The position numbers and the translations under genes are program-made. From Myxococcales bacterium UBA5297 (GTDB taxonomy: Bacteria; Myxococcota; Myxococcia; Myxococcales; UBA5297), in NCBI GenBank assembly GCA_002408385.1, contig DHSB01000133.1:12121-21277 (forward strand): a DNA stretch of 9,157 nucleotides. Reading direction: 5' to 3'. The notes under the pieces were generated by a model. The model had not been told where the DNA came from, searched no databases, and worked only from the letters and a program-made list of their open reading frames with translations. Numbering within the stretch: position 1 is the stretch's first letter; every line of letters starts with the position of its first letter. Of this stretch, positions 1-6,483 are shown one piece after another.

Positions 1-560
<560 letters not shown>

Positions 561-964
561 AGTAGCTCCTCAGAACCGTCACCCTCGCCGGCGTCCGGCC
601 GATACGGGCGACACAAGGCTCAAGATAAACAACCGCCCCACTCGAGTCAGTCCATTCTTCGCCCGCCCGGTCGCCGCGCGCCGTTGGGCTCTCTTCCCGC
701 CAAAGCTCTGAGACCTTCCAAGACCCGCGACGCCGGCCCACTCTCCGTGCGCCCGTCTGTGCGACACCACGACCCTCGAGCCCCCGACCAACAGCCGCGA
801 GCGCCCGCCTCTTCCTGCCTCCCAAGGGCACGTCGCCCTGCCTTCGGGGGCGCGGCAGCATGCCACTGGAAATCTAGCTAGGGAAGCGCGCGGCCGCTCG
901 CCGTAATCGACCGCTCGCAGAGCGGGTTCTATCCGCGGCTCGGGCCCTGGGGCAAGATTGCGGT
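561..964. other. Divergent intergenic region between clpX and the DUF1624 gene
   Basis: This 404-bp spacer must hold the promoters of clpX (leftward) and of the 965-3392 pair (rightward). Open frames crossing it are arginine/alanine-rich and match nothing known. The minus strand has an AT-richer patch around 620-640 (TTGTTTATCTTGAG) that could form part of the clpX promoter, but I found no convincing -35/-10 pair. A 6-bp inverted repeat, CCGCTC-GCA-GAGCGG (911-925), lies about 40 bp before the GTG at 965. It lacks a T-tract and could be a leader hairpin or an operator. Confidence 0.6.
566..570 (-). promoter_or_regulatory. Ribosome binding site of clpX (AGGAG)
   Basis: AGGAG on the minus strand with a 5-nt spacer to the TTG codon at 560-558. 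Together with the in-frame stop at 572-570, which overlaps the first base of this site, it fixes the translation start of clpX at TTG. Confidence 0.8.
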
Positions 965-2131
965 GTGTCAAGCTCCGCGCAGACGCTCCCCACCCGCCCC
1001 CGGCTCGCCTTCGTCGACGCCGCCCGCTCGCTCGCGATGCTCCTGATGGTGCAGGCGCACGTGGTCGACAACCTGCTGGTCGAAGCGGCCAGGCAGACGG
1101 TCTTCTTTCAGCGCTACTGGCTGCTGCGCGGGCTGACCGCGCCGCTGTTCTTCATGCTCTCGGGCTTCGCGGTGATGGTCGCCAGCGACTCGAAGTGGGC
1201 CGACTACGGCCGCCCGAGCGCGCTCTTGTTCAAGCGACTGCGGCGGGTCGGCTCGCTGCTGCTGATCGGGACTTTCATCCAGATGCCGCGCTGGTCGGCG
1301 CACACCGGGGTCTTCCCCTTCGACTTCACCACCGAGGAGTGGCGCTACGTGCTGCGGGCCGGCGTGCTGCAGTGCGTCGCGGTCTCGCTGCTGGTCGCCT
1401 ACCTGCTCATCGCGCTGACGCGCACCCGGCGGGGCTTCACCCTCGCGGCGGCCGCCGTCGCCCTGGGCACGGTGCTGCTCACCCCGGCGGTGGCCGCCTC
1501 GACCGCGGCGCTGCCGCTGCCGCTCGAGATGCTCGTGCGGACCCGCTACGGGTCGCTCTTCCCGCTCTTTCCCTACCTCGCCCACTTCTTCATCGGCGCG
1601 ACGCTCGGCCGGCTGTGGCTCGACACCACCTTCTTCTCGCGCTCGGCACGCCGGCTCGGCCTGGTGTTCGGCGGCGGGGGCCTGGCGTTGCTCGGAGCGA
1701 GCGCGCTGATGCGCCTGCTCGATCCCGGGCGGCTCCAGAGCACGACCTACTGGGTCGCCGACCCCGCGCTCTTCATGTCGCGAGCGGGGAGCGCCTGGCT
1801 CATCTTCGCGACGATGGCGCTGTTGCTGGGCACGGCCCGCTCGCCCGCTTGGCTCAAGAGCGTCTCGGCCAACGCGCTCTCGGTCTACGTCGCGCACCTC
1901 GTCTTCCTCTACGGCGCTCCCGGAATACCGGGGCTCGTCCACAAGCTGGGCAAGAGCCTCTCGCTCGTCGACACCTACACCCTCGGGCCCCTGCTGCTCG
2001 CCGGCTGCGCGGTGGTCATGGCCGCCTGGGATCGGGCGTGGGACGCGGGCAAGGCCGGGTTCTCGATCCTGGAGCAGAGGTGGGCGCGCGCCCGCAAGCC
2101 CTCCGGCGCATTGGACGCGAGAGGTGCGTAG
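965..2131 (+). CDS. Multi-pass membrane protein, DUF1624 / heparan-alpha-glucosaminide N-acetyltransferase catalytic-like family
   Basis: A 388-aa inner-membrane protein with about ten hydrophobic segments, roughly at residues 17-37, 57-73, 95-108, 130-150, 158-178, 198-218, 230-248, 274-290, 300-318 and 338-356. The first segment carries FVDAARSLAMLLMVQAH, which fits the family signature D-x2-R-x6-M-x3-H with His32 as the conserved histidine. Later landmarks are PLFFMLSGF (60-68), the FPLFPYLAHFFIGATLGRL stretch (199-217) and NALSVYVAHLVFLYG (303-317). Relatives move acetyl or other acyl groups across a membrane onto sugars; the substrate here is unknown. The start is taken as GTG at 965, because the next methionine (residue 24) would cut the signature segment. 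The Shine-Dalgarno (SD) match, GGGG, is weak. The gene overlaps the methyltransferase downstream by 8 bp, so the two are probably translationally coupled. An acyltransferase-3-like identity is the main alternative. Confidence 0.85.
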   Translation: MSSSAQTLPTRPRLAFVDAARSLAMLLMVQAHVVDNLLVEAARQTVFFQRYWLLRGLTAPLFFMLSGFAVMVASDSKWADYGRPSALLFKRLRRVGSLLLIGTFIQMPRWSAHTGVFPFDFTTEEWRYVLRAGVLQCVAVSLLVAYLLIALTRTRRGFTLAAAAVALGTVLLTPAVAASTAALPLPLEMLVRTRYGSLFPLFPYLAHFFIGATLGRLWLDTTFFSRSARRLGLVFGGGGLALLGASALMRLLDPGRLQSTTYWVADPALFMSRAGSAWLIFATMALLLGTARSPAWLKSVSANALSVYVAHLVFLYGAPGIPGLVHKLGKSLSLVDTYTLGPLLLAGCAVVMAAWDRAWDAGKAGFSILEQRWARARKPSGALDARGA

Positions 2132-3392
2132 CGACCTCGTCCGCGCTCTCGTCCTCGAGGCCCTCGGCGGCATCTTCGACCAGCAGAAGCCCGCCGAGCG
2201 CGTCCTCGAGCGCACCCTGCGCGCGCATCGCGAGCTGACCTCGGCCGAGCGCGGGGCGGTCGCCCGGCGCGTGCTCGGCATCGCCTGCTTTCGCGCACGC
2301 CTCGAGCACCTGGCCCTGCAGTCAGGGGCCGGCAAGACCGCGAGCCACCGCTGGCTGCTCGCCGCCTATCTGATCGATCAGGAGCGCGCCGGAGCGCTCG
2401 AAGCGGCCCGCGCCTCGGGCCTGACCGAAGGCGAGGTCTCCCGCCTCGCCGCGGCGGGGAGCTGGCCAGCGGATCCGGTCGAACGGCTGGCCGCAGAGCG
2501 CTCTCTTCCCCGGTGGCTGGCCGCCTCGTGGATCGAGCAGCTCGGGGCGCCCGAGGCCGATCGCCTCGCCGAGGCGATGAACCGGCCAGGGCCGATAACC
2601 GCGCGCGCCAACACCCTGCGCTGCGGTCGCGACGAGCTCGTCGAGCGGCTGGACCAGGAGGGCATCGCCGCCTCGCCGGCACGCTGGTCACCCGACGGCG
2701 TGCACCTCTGCGGCCGCCCCAACGTCTTCGGCAGCCGGGCCTGGCGCGATGGGCTGTTCGAGATCCAGGACGAGGGCAGCCAGCTCATCGCGCAGCTTGC
2801 GGCGCCAAGGCCCGGCGAGCGCTGCATCGACTTTTGCGCGGGCGCCGGAGGCAAGACGCTCGCGCTCGCGGCGCTGATGGGCGACCAGGGCGAGCTGGAG
2901 GCGCTCGACGTCAACGAGCAGCGGCTCGCCGACATGCGTCCGCGGCTCGCGCGGGCCGGAGCGCACAGCGTCCGCGCGCAGGCGATCGAGCCGCTCGGGG
3001 CGCTGACGGCGCTCGAGCCGGCCGAGGTGGTGCTCGTCGACGCGCCTTGTTCCTCGCTCGGCACGCTGCGCCGCGGTCCGGACTCGCGCTGGAGAGCCCG
3101 GCCGGACGAGGTCGCGGCCTTTCCCGCGCTGCAGCACGCGATCCTCGAACGCGCGGCCGGATGCGTCCGGCCCGGCGGGCGGCTCGTCTATGCCACCTGC
3201 ACGATCAACCGCGCAGAGAACGAGGAGGTGGCCGCGCGCTTCGGGCAGTCTCAACCAGGCTTCGAGCCGGCCGAGCCGCCGCCGGGCTTCTCCGGTCCCC
3301 TTTGCCCCGACGGCGCGATGCGCCTCTTTCCGCACATCCATGGCACCGACGGCTTCTTCGCCTGCGCGTGGCGACGGCGCCGCGGGGAGTAA
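2124..3392 (+). CDS. rsmB: 16S rRNA (cytosine-C5) methyltransferase, RsmB/NOL1-NOP2-Sun family
   Basis: A 422-aa protein, close to E. coli RsmB (429 aa), which methylates C967 of 16S rRNA with SAM. Residues 1-130 look like the NusB-like RNA-binding domain of RsmB, with LTSAERGAVARRVLGIACFR as the conserved helix. The Rossmann methyltransferase domain follows. It has the SAM-binding motif DFCAGAGGKT (236-245), a likely ribose-binding acid in ALDVN (260-264), motif IV DAPCSSLG with Cys309 and motif VI ATCTINRAENE with Cys359. In this family Cys359 would be the nucleophile and Cys309 would help release the product. The C-terminal HIHGTDGFFACAW (404-416) is the usual family ending. The GTG start at 2124 lies inside the end of the DUF1624 gene, with GAGAG a few bases before it. 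The exact target base cannot be read from sequence; RsmF-type paralogues are the alternative, but the NusB-like N-terminus favours RsmB. Confidence 0.92.
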   Translation: MRSDLVRALVLEALGGIFDQQKPAERVLERTLRAHRELTSAERGAVARRVLGIACFRARLEHLALQSGAGKTASHRWLLAAYLIDQERAGALEAARASGLTEGEVSRLAAAGSWPADPVERLAAERSLPRWLAASWIEQLGAPEADRLAEAMNRPGPITARANTLRCGRDELVERLDQEGIAASPARWSPDGVHLCGRPNVFGSRAWRDGLFEIQDEGSQLIAQLAAPRPGERCIDFCAGAGGKTLALAALMGDQGELEALDVNEQRLADMRPRLARAGAHSVRAQAIEPLGALTALEPAEVVLVDAPCSSLGTLRRGPDSRWRARPDEVAAFPALQHAILERAAGCVRPGGRLVYATCTINRAENEEVAARFGQSQPGFEPAEPPPGFSGPLCPDGAMRLFPHIHGTDGFFACAWRRRRGE

Positions 3393-3576
3393 GGGCGCAA
3401 GAGCCGGTGAGGACTCGGAGCTTTCCCCGATCGAGCGTCGGCCTCAAGGGGTAGGCCACAGAGAGCGGGCGCCCGGAAGGGGCTCGGGCTGGCTCCGGAG
3501 AGCCGGTAGCCGCCTTGCGGGCTGATGCCCGGGCCGCCACGCCGCCGGGTGGCCAAACCGAGGGTCGACCGGGGCC

Positions 3577-3640
3577 CGCATGCCCCTCAGAGGCCAAAGC
3601 TTGGCCCAGGACGGGCCGAGGGGCTTCATGCGTGTTTCAA
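3577..3640 (+). terminator. Candidate terminator hairpin downstream of rsmB
   Basis: CGCATGCCCCTC (3577-3588) pairs with GAGGGGC-[TTC]-ATGCG (3618-3632). This gives a 12-bp stem interrupted only by a 3-nt bulge, followed by TGTTTCAAT on the plus strand. The loop can form either GGCCAA-AGC-TTGGCC (3592-3606) or GGCCC-AGGAC-GGGCC (3603-3617); these two inner hairpins share bases and exclude each other. It lies about 185 bp beyond the rsmB stop, and the T-tract is short, so a terminator role is plausible but not certain. Confidence 0.4.
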
Positions 3641-3729
3641 TAGGACCGGCTCGGTCGCGCGCCCCAGCGGCCAGGATGGCGCACGGACGCCGGTTCGCCG
3701 CTTCCTAAACAGATCTCGCGGTCGCTCCG

Positions 3730-3759
3730 CCCGCCGCGGCCAGAAGCGCCCGCGGCGGG
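3730..3759 (-). terminator. Perfect 10-bp inverted repeat after the minus-strand lipoprotein operon
   Basis: CCCGCCGCGG (3730-3739) and CCGCGGCGGG (3750-3759) pair perfectly around a 10-nt loop. The repeat starts about 20 bp beyond the TAG of the small lipoprotein gene, where its terminator would be expected. There is no T-tract on either strand, which is common for GC-rich genomes but weakens the call. It could serve both converging transcripts. Confidence 0.45.
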
Positions 3760-3778
3760 TCCGAACACCAGACCGCCG

Positions 3779-4231
3779 CTAGATGCACAAGCCGTCCTTG
3801 CAGACGTGGCTCCGGCCACAATCCGAGTTCTCGGAACACGGCCTACCGAATCCGCCCTCGCAGACCGCCGAGGTCTGCGACCTGATGCATGAGGTGCAGG
3901 TGTCGCGACCGGTGACATAGCCGCGCGAGCACCAGACCATCGCCTCGCTCGACTCGCAGGCCCGCGGGCGGTCCCCCTCGCACAGCGCCGATGGGCTCGT
4001 CTCGGCCGCGCAGAAGGCGCCACCGGGCTCGGGAGAGATGCAGACCTGATCGGCAAGGCACGCGCGGCTCACCCAGCGGTCGGTCCCGACGAGCTGGTCG
4101 ACCCCGGGCTCGGGGCAGCTCACGACGACGTTGCCGTCGCAGTACGGCCGGTCGACCGCGGGGTCGCAGTCCTTGCCGCACCCCGAAGCGATGCCCCAGG
4201 CCATGGCCACCAGAAACGCGGTCCGCATCAT
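3779..4231 (-). CDS. Small cysteine-rich lipoprotein with a duplicated six-cysteine unit
   Basis: A 150-aa predicted lipoprotein of no family I can name. It has a hydrophobic signal segment (2-17) ending in IASGC, so Cys18 would be lipidated. The mature part has 16 further cysteines in a regular plan. Unit 1 has Cys22, 31, 39, 58, 64 and 74; unit 2 has Cys84, 92, 101, 112, 115 and 124. Both carry the tripeptide DRP between their first and second cysteine. A last module, Cys132-x5-Cys138-x5-Cys144-x4-Cys149, ends the protein. All 16 could form disulfides outside the cytoplasm. The start is the first of two adjacent ATGs (4231-4229), with GAGG 8 nt upstream at 4243-4240. It lies 26 bp after the 576-aa lipoprotein gene in the same direction, so they are probably one operon. 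Function is unknown; binding or structural roles at the outer surface are guesses. Confidence 0.88.
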   Translation of the reverse strand: MMRTAFLVAMAWGIASGCGKDCDPAVDRPYCDGNVVVSCPEPGVDQLVGTDRWVSRACLADQVCISPEPGGAFCAAETSPSALCEGDRPRACESSEAMVWCSRGYVTGRDTCTSCIRSQTSAVCEGGFGRPCSENSDCGRSHVCKDGLCI

Positions 4232-4257
4232 CCGCTCAACCTCGTCCGCGCGATTCT

Positions 4258-5988
4258 CTACGGCGCCGGCGCCGCCACGAAGTTCAAGAAGATGCCGAGC
4301 GCCTCGTGGTCGCCTTCGGGCCGCTGCAACACACCTCGGGCGGCAAGCACCTCGAAGCCGATGCCGTTGACCGGCTCGAGCCCAAAGCCCTCCATCCCGC
4401 CGTCGAAGGCGAGCTGTGCGAAGCCGACCAGCGCGGTGATGACCGAGACGATCGTCTCATCGCTCTCGGCGAGGATGGGGTTGTAGGTTACCCGCAGGTT
4501 GCGCACCGCGTCGGCCATCGAGCCGAGAACCGGCACGAGCCTCTGGGCCTGCCCGGCGCCAACGAGATCGATGCCGAGAGGGACGCTCACCTCTGCTTCG
4601 ACGGCGAGCAGGCGCGCCAGCCGCTCCTCGACGACGGTGTAGACGGAGATCTCCAGGGGATCCACGACGAGCGTGGCGTGGGGGCTGACGAGGACACGCT
4701 TGCCGTCGACGGTCGCGAGCTCTCCGCGTCCGATGGAGACCCGCGGCGGAGCCTTGGCGCGGATGTCGATGAGCGCCGGTGCGCCACGCGGGGCAAACAG
4801 CTCGAGCGACGGCAACAAGGTGATCAGGCTGTCGGCGGTCAGGGCCGGGGAGAGCGAGCGATCGACGCTCAGGCACAGCCCGCCGCGCGCGTAGAAGCTC
4901 TCGGCCAGACGGGTCAGGAACGGCTCGGTGAGCGCGAACGCGACGTGATAGCCGCCAGACAGCTCCTCGATTCGCGAGGCCTCGCCCGCCAGGTCGATGC
5001 CGGCAGGCTCGCGCAAGGCAGAGAGGCCGCTGGGCACGCAGGGCGAGAGCGCGTCCACCGCTTCGACTCCGCCGTACAGGCGAAAGACGATGCCCAGGTT
5101 CGCGTCGATGAGCGGGTTGGCCTCGCCGGATTCCCGTTGGCCAGCGACCACCTGGAGCTCGCCGCGAATCGGGCCGTGGAAGATGGGCAGCTCGCCAGCG
5201 AGATCGGCGCTGCCGAGGATGCCGATGGGAAAGAAGAGGCATTCGCCCGCGCCGTCGTGGCAGTAGCCGTCCGCCTCGCAGGTGCTGCCCTCGGGGCATC
5301 CGGCCGAATAGGTCTCGCAGGGCAGACAGAAGGCTTGCTCGAAACCTGGGCGCGCGTCGGCGAGCAGCGCCTGCTCGAGTTGAGCTCGAGCGGCGATGAG
5401 CGCGTCGGCGACCGGACCGAGATCGAGCCCGTCGGGGCAACCGGAAGGCGTCAAGGTCAGGGTGCTTGTCTGGATAGGAAGGGTGATGCTCCTCAAGCGC
5501 GCGCCGAGGTTATGGGTCACCGAGTCGGGCCCGAAAGCCGCCTCGGCGATGCCCGAGAGGCTCGCGGTGAGATCGAGCTGGCAGCTCACCGCGCCCGAGA
5601 GCCTGAGCGTGCCCTCGACGCTCGCGGGAAAGGTGAGGAGGGCTTGGGACGGCGGAGCCCTATCGACGGTGGGCTCCCCGAGAGCGGCGGTCAGCCTGCA
5701 GCCGTTCTCGCACAGCGCGACATCGACCCCGTCGATGGAAACCTGCGACGCGGGCACGACGACGTACAGGCGCGAGGGCATCATCGAGGTGAGGCCTGGA
5801 ACGAGCTCGAGCGCGCCGGCGTGAAGTCCGGTGGGGCTCAAGTGCATCTGCACCGCGCCATAGACGCGCTCTTCTTCAACCAGAGGAGCGGAGGGAGCCT
5901 CGACCGCGCAGCCCTCCGGGGCGCACGCGGCAGCGACGAGCGCGAACGCCAGCAGGCAGGAACGTGGGGAACGCTGAACCGCGGCCAT
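4258..5988 (-). CDS. Large predicted lipoprotein of unknown family; two-half layout with a cysteine-rich insert, possibly TULIP/BPI-like
   Basis: A 576-aa predicted lipoprotein. The frame is open to 6132, but ATG 5988 is chosen because GGAGG lies 5 nt upstream and a proper signal peptide follows directly: RSPRSCLLAFALVAAAC, with Cys22 as the likely lipidated residue. Residues 40-215 alternate hydrophobic beta-like stretches (VQMHLSPTGL, LYVVVPASQVSIDGV, SITLPIQTSTLTLTPSG) and end in an amphipathic helix (about 193-218). A cysteine-rich insert follows, with Cys221, 224, 231, 237, 243 and 250. The second half (about 260-576) repeats the style, with APPRVSIGRGEL (413-424), a helix around EERLARLLAVEAEV and a final long helical and strand part. 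Such a layout, with a strand-rich half repeated and a helix at each end, recalls TULIP/BPI-type lipid-binding proteins, but no diagnostic motif proves it. Other extracytoplasmic cysteines are at 27, 93, 97, 136, 184, 317 and 372. Confidence 0.85.
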   Translation of the reverse strand: MAAVQRSPRSCLLAFALVAAACAPEGCAVEAPSAPLVEEERVYGAVQMHLSPTGLHAGALELVPGLTSMMPSRLYVVVPASQVSIDGVDVALCENGCRLTAALGEPTVDRAPPSQALLTFPASVEGTLRLSGAVSCQLDLTASLSGIAEAAFGPDSVTHNLGARLRSITLPIQTSTLTLTPSGCPDGLDLGPVADALIAARAQLEQALLADARPGFEQAFCLPCETYSAGCPEGSTCEADGYCHDGAGECLFFPIGILGSADLAGELPIFHGPIRGELQVVAGQRESGEANPLIDANLGIVFRLYGGVEAVDALSPCVPSGLSALREPAGIDLAGEASRIEELSGGYHVAFALTEPFLTRLAESFYARGGLCLSVDRSLSPALTADSLITLLPSLELFAPRGAPALIDIRAKAPPRVSIGRGELATVDGKRVLVSPHATLVVDPLEISVYTVVEERLARLLAVEAEVSVPLGIDLVGAGQAQRLVPVLGSMADAVRNLRVTYNPILAESDETIVSVITALVGFAQLAFDGGMEGFGLEPVNGIGFEVLAARGVLQRPEGDHEALGIFLNFVAAPAP

Positions 5989-5993
5989 CGGCA

Positions 5994-5998
5994 CCTCC
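5994..5998 (-). promoter_or_regulatory. Ribosome binding site that sets the start of the 576-aa lipoprotein (GGAGG)
   Basis: GGAGG on the minus strand, 5 nt before ATG 5988. It decides between this ATG and the in-frame ATG at 6132, 48 codons further out. The outer start would place an arginine- and tryptophan-rich extension in front of a good lipoprotein signal peptide. Confidence 0.8.
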
Positions 5999-6038
5999 GA
6001 ACGAAAAGTGCACCATCGTCGCACAAACCGCCCTCCGG

Positions 6039-6107
6039 TTGACAGCCGCTGCCAGCGCGGCCGTCGCGTTCCCTTGGCGACAAGCGCCAGAACGAAGACG
6101 CTGTCAA
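6039..6107. repeat. Inverted repeat TTGACAGC / GCTGTCAA in the divergent region
   Basis: TTGACAGC (6039-6046) and its exact reverse complement GCTGTCAA (6100-6107) face each other across 53 bp. A second shared 8-mer lies beside each arm: GCCGCTGC (6045-6052) and its complement GCAGCGGC (6109-6116). The arms lie 50-120 bp upstream of the ATG at 5988. They could be operator half-sites, or one could be the -35 of the minus-strand operon (TTGACA at 6107-6102). Chance occurrence is possible. Confidence 0.35.
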
Positions 6108-6244
6108 AGCAGCGGCGTCTGCCCAGTACCAAACGCCTGTCGCCGTCTACTCTCTCTGTAATTTTCCCACCTCATCACAACTGCTGGAAGATCGGATTAC
6201 CGACGTGCTATCGCTCGCACATGAATCGATTGGGCCATGCGGTT

Positions 6245-6260
6245 CGCCGGACCTCCGGCG
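6245..6260. promoter_or_regulatory. Near-perfect palindrome, possible operator or leader hairpin
   Basis: CGCCGG-ACCT-CCGGCG: six perfectly paired bases, or seven if the A and T of the centre pair. It lies about 225 bp before the ATG of the first PEGA gene, just downstream of the weak TATCGC hexamer at 6209-6214. It could bind a dimeric regulator or fold in the mRNA leader. The GC content of the genome makes such palindromes fairly common. Confidence 0.3.
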
Positions 6261-6471
6261 GTGATTCTTGGTCGGCGCGAGAGCCGCTCTTCGCTTCGGG
6301 GCGGCGCGGCAGAGCTGCTGTCGCGCTGTGGGCCTGGGTTGTGTCATCGGGGGACAGGCGGACTTCGCGGATTGCGGAGACAGCCCTCGGGCACGCCATT
6401 TGCGTGGCGGCCGACGGATTCGGAAAAAAGGGTGGATCGACCGCGGCCAAGCCGCTACTCGGCATCTCCTC

Positions 6472-6478
6472 GGGGAGG
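6472..6478 (+). promoter_or_regulatory. Strong ribosome binding site of the first PEGA gene (GGGGAGG)
   Basis: GGGGAGG ends 5 nt before ATG 6484. It selects this ATG over the in-frame ATG at 6268, which lacks a comparable site and would add 72 residues rich in arginine and cysteine before the signal peptide. Confidence 0.8.
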
Positions 6479-6483
6479 CGCGC

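Larger units (their letters stand above)
3393..3778. other. Convergent intergenic region rich in GC hairpins; possible structured RNA
   Basis: These 386 bp separate the ends of two convergent transcripts. Open frames here are short, proline/arginine-rich and unlike known proteins. The region holds successive inverted repeats: GGCCT/AGGCC (3440-3444 with 3453-3457); GCCC-GGAAG-GGGC (3471-3483); GGCTGGCTC-CGGA-GAGCC with a 3-nt bulge and then AGCC (3487-3511); CGGGC-TGAT-GCCCG (3518-3531); a long bulged stem at 3577-3632; and a perfect 10-bp stem at 3730-3759. I could not match it to RNase P RNA, tmRNA, 6S or SRP RNA: the conserved GAGGAAAGUCC of RNase P and a tmRNA acceptor end are both absent. 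High GC makes chance pairing common, so a structured RNA is only a possibility. Confidence 0.5.
5989..6483. other. Divergent control region between the two envelope operons
   Basis: A 495-bp spacer with no credible gene: open frames through it are arginine-rich and match nothing known. It is less GC-rich than its surroundings, mainly near 6140-6240, as expected for promoters. TTGACA occurs on the plus strand at 6039-6044 and on the minus strand at 6107-6102. Neither has a good TATAAT-like hexamer 16-18 bp on. On the plus strand, TGC-TATCGC (6206-6214) resembles an extended -10 but has a poor -35. A palindrome lies at 6245-6260. A run of six A occurs near 6424-6429. The long plus-strand leader (up to about 270 nt if the TATCGC promoter is used) leaves room for regulation. 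Confidence 0.55.

Noticed and set aside
920..936. GCGGGTTCTATCCGC looks like a tRNA T-arm
   Set aside because: The stem has only four pairs in the right register, the loop has T where a purine is expected, and no acceptor, D-arm or anticodon arm can be drawn from the upstream 50 bases.
968..2335. A 455-codon open frame on the minus strand opposite the DUF1624 gene and the start of rsmB
   Set aside because: Arginine/glutamate-rich antisense shadow spanning the ends of two well-supported genes; no recognisable motif.
3393..3778. RNase P RNA, tmRNA, 6S or SRP RNA in the convergent gap
   Set aside because: The universally conserved cores (for example GAGGAAAGUCC of RNase P, or the tmRNA acceptor and T-arm) are missing on both strands.
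3525..3782. An 85-codon plus-strand open frame in the convergent gap
   Set aside because: Arginine/proline-rich, no ribosome binding site, and it overlaps the strong inverted repeats, which fits non-coding DNA better.
3991..6042. A 683-codon open frame on the plus strand, opposite the 576-aa lipoprotein gene and longer than it
   Set aside because: Its translation is dominated by Arg, Gly, Asp, Glu and Ala with no domain or signal. The minus strand has a Shine-Dalgarno site, a lipoprotein signal and paired cysteines. In GC-rich DNA the frame opposite a real gene often stays open.
6039..6067. TTGACA at 6039-6044 as the -35 of the rightward operon
   Set aside because: No TATAAT-like hexamer follows at 16-18 bp (the sequence there is CGTCGC), and it lies about 440 bp before the first start codon.
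5986..6132. A 48-codon N-terminal extension of the 576-aa lipoprotein starting at ATG 6132
   Set aside because: The inner ATG at 5988 has GGAGG 5 nt upstream and leads directly into a lipoprotein signal peptide. The extension would bury that signal.
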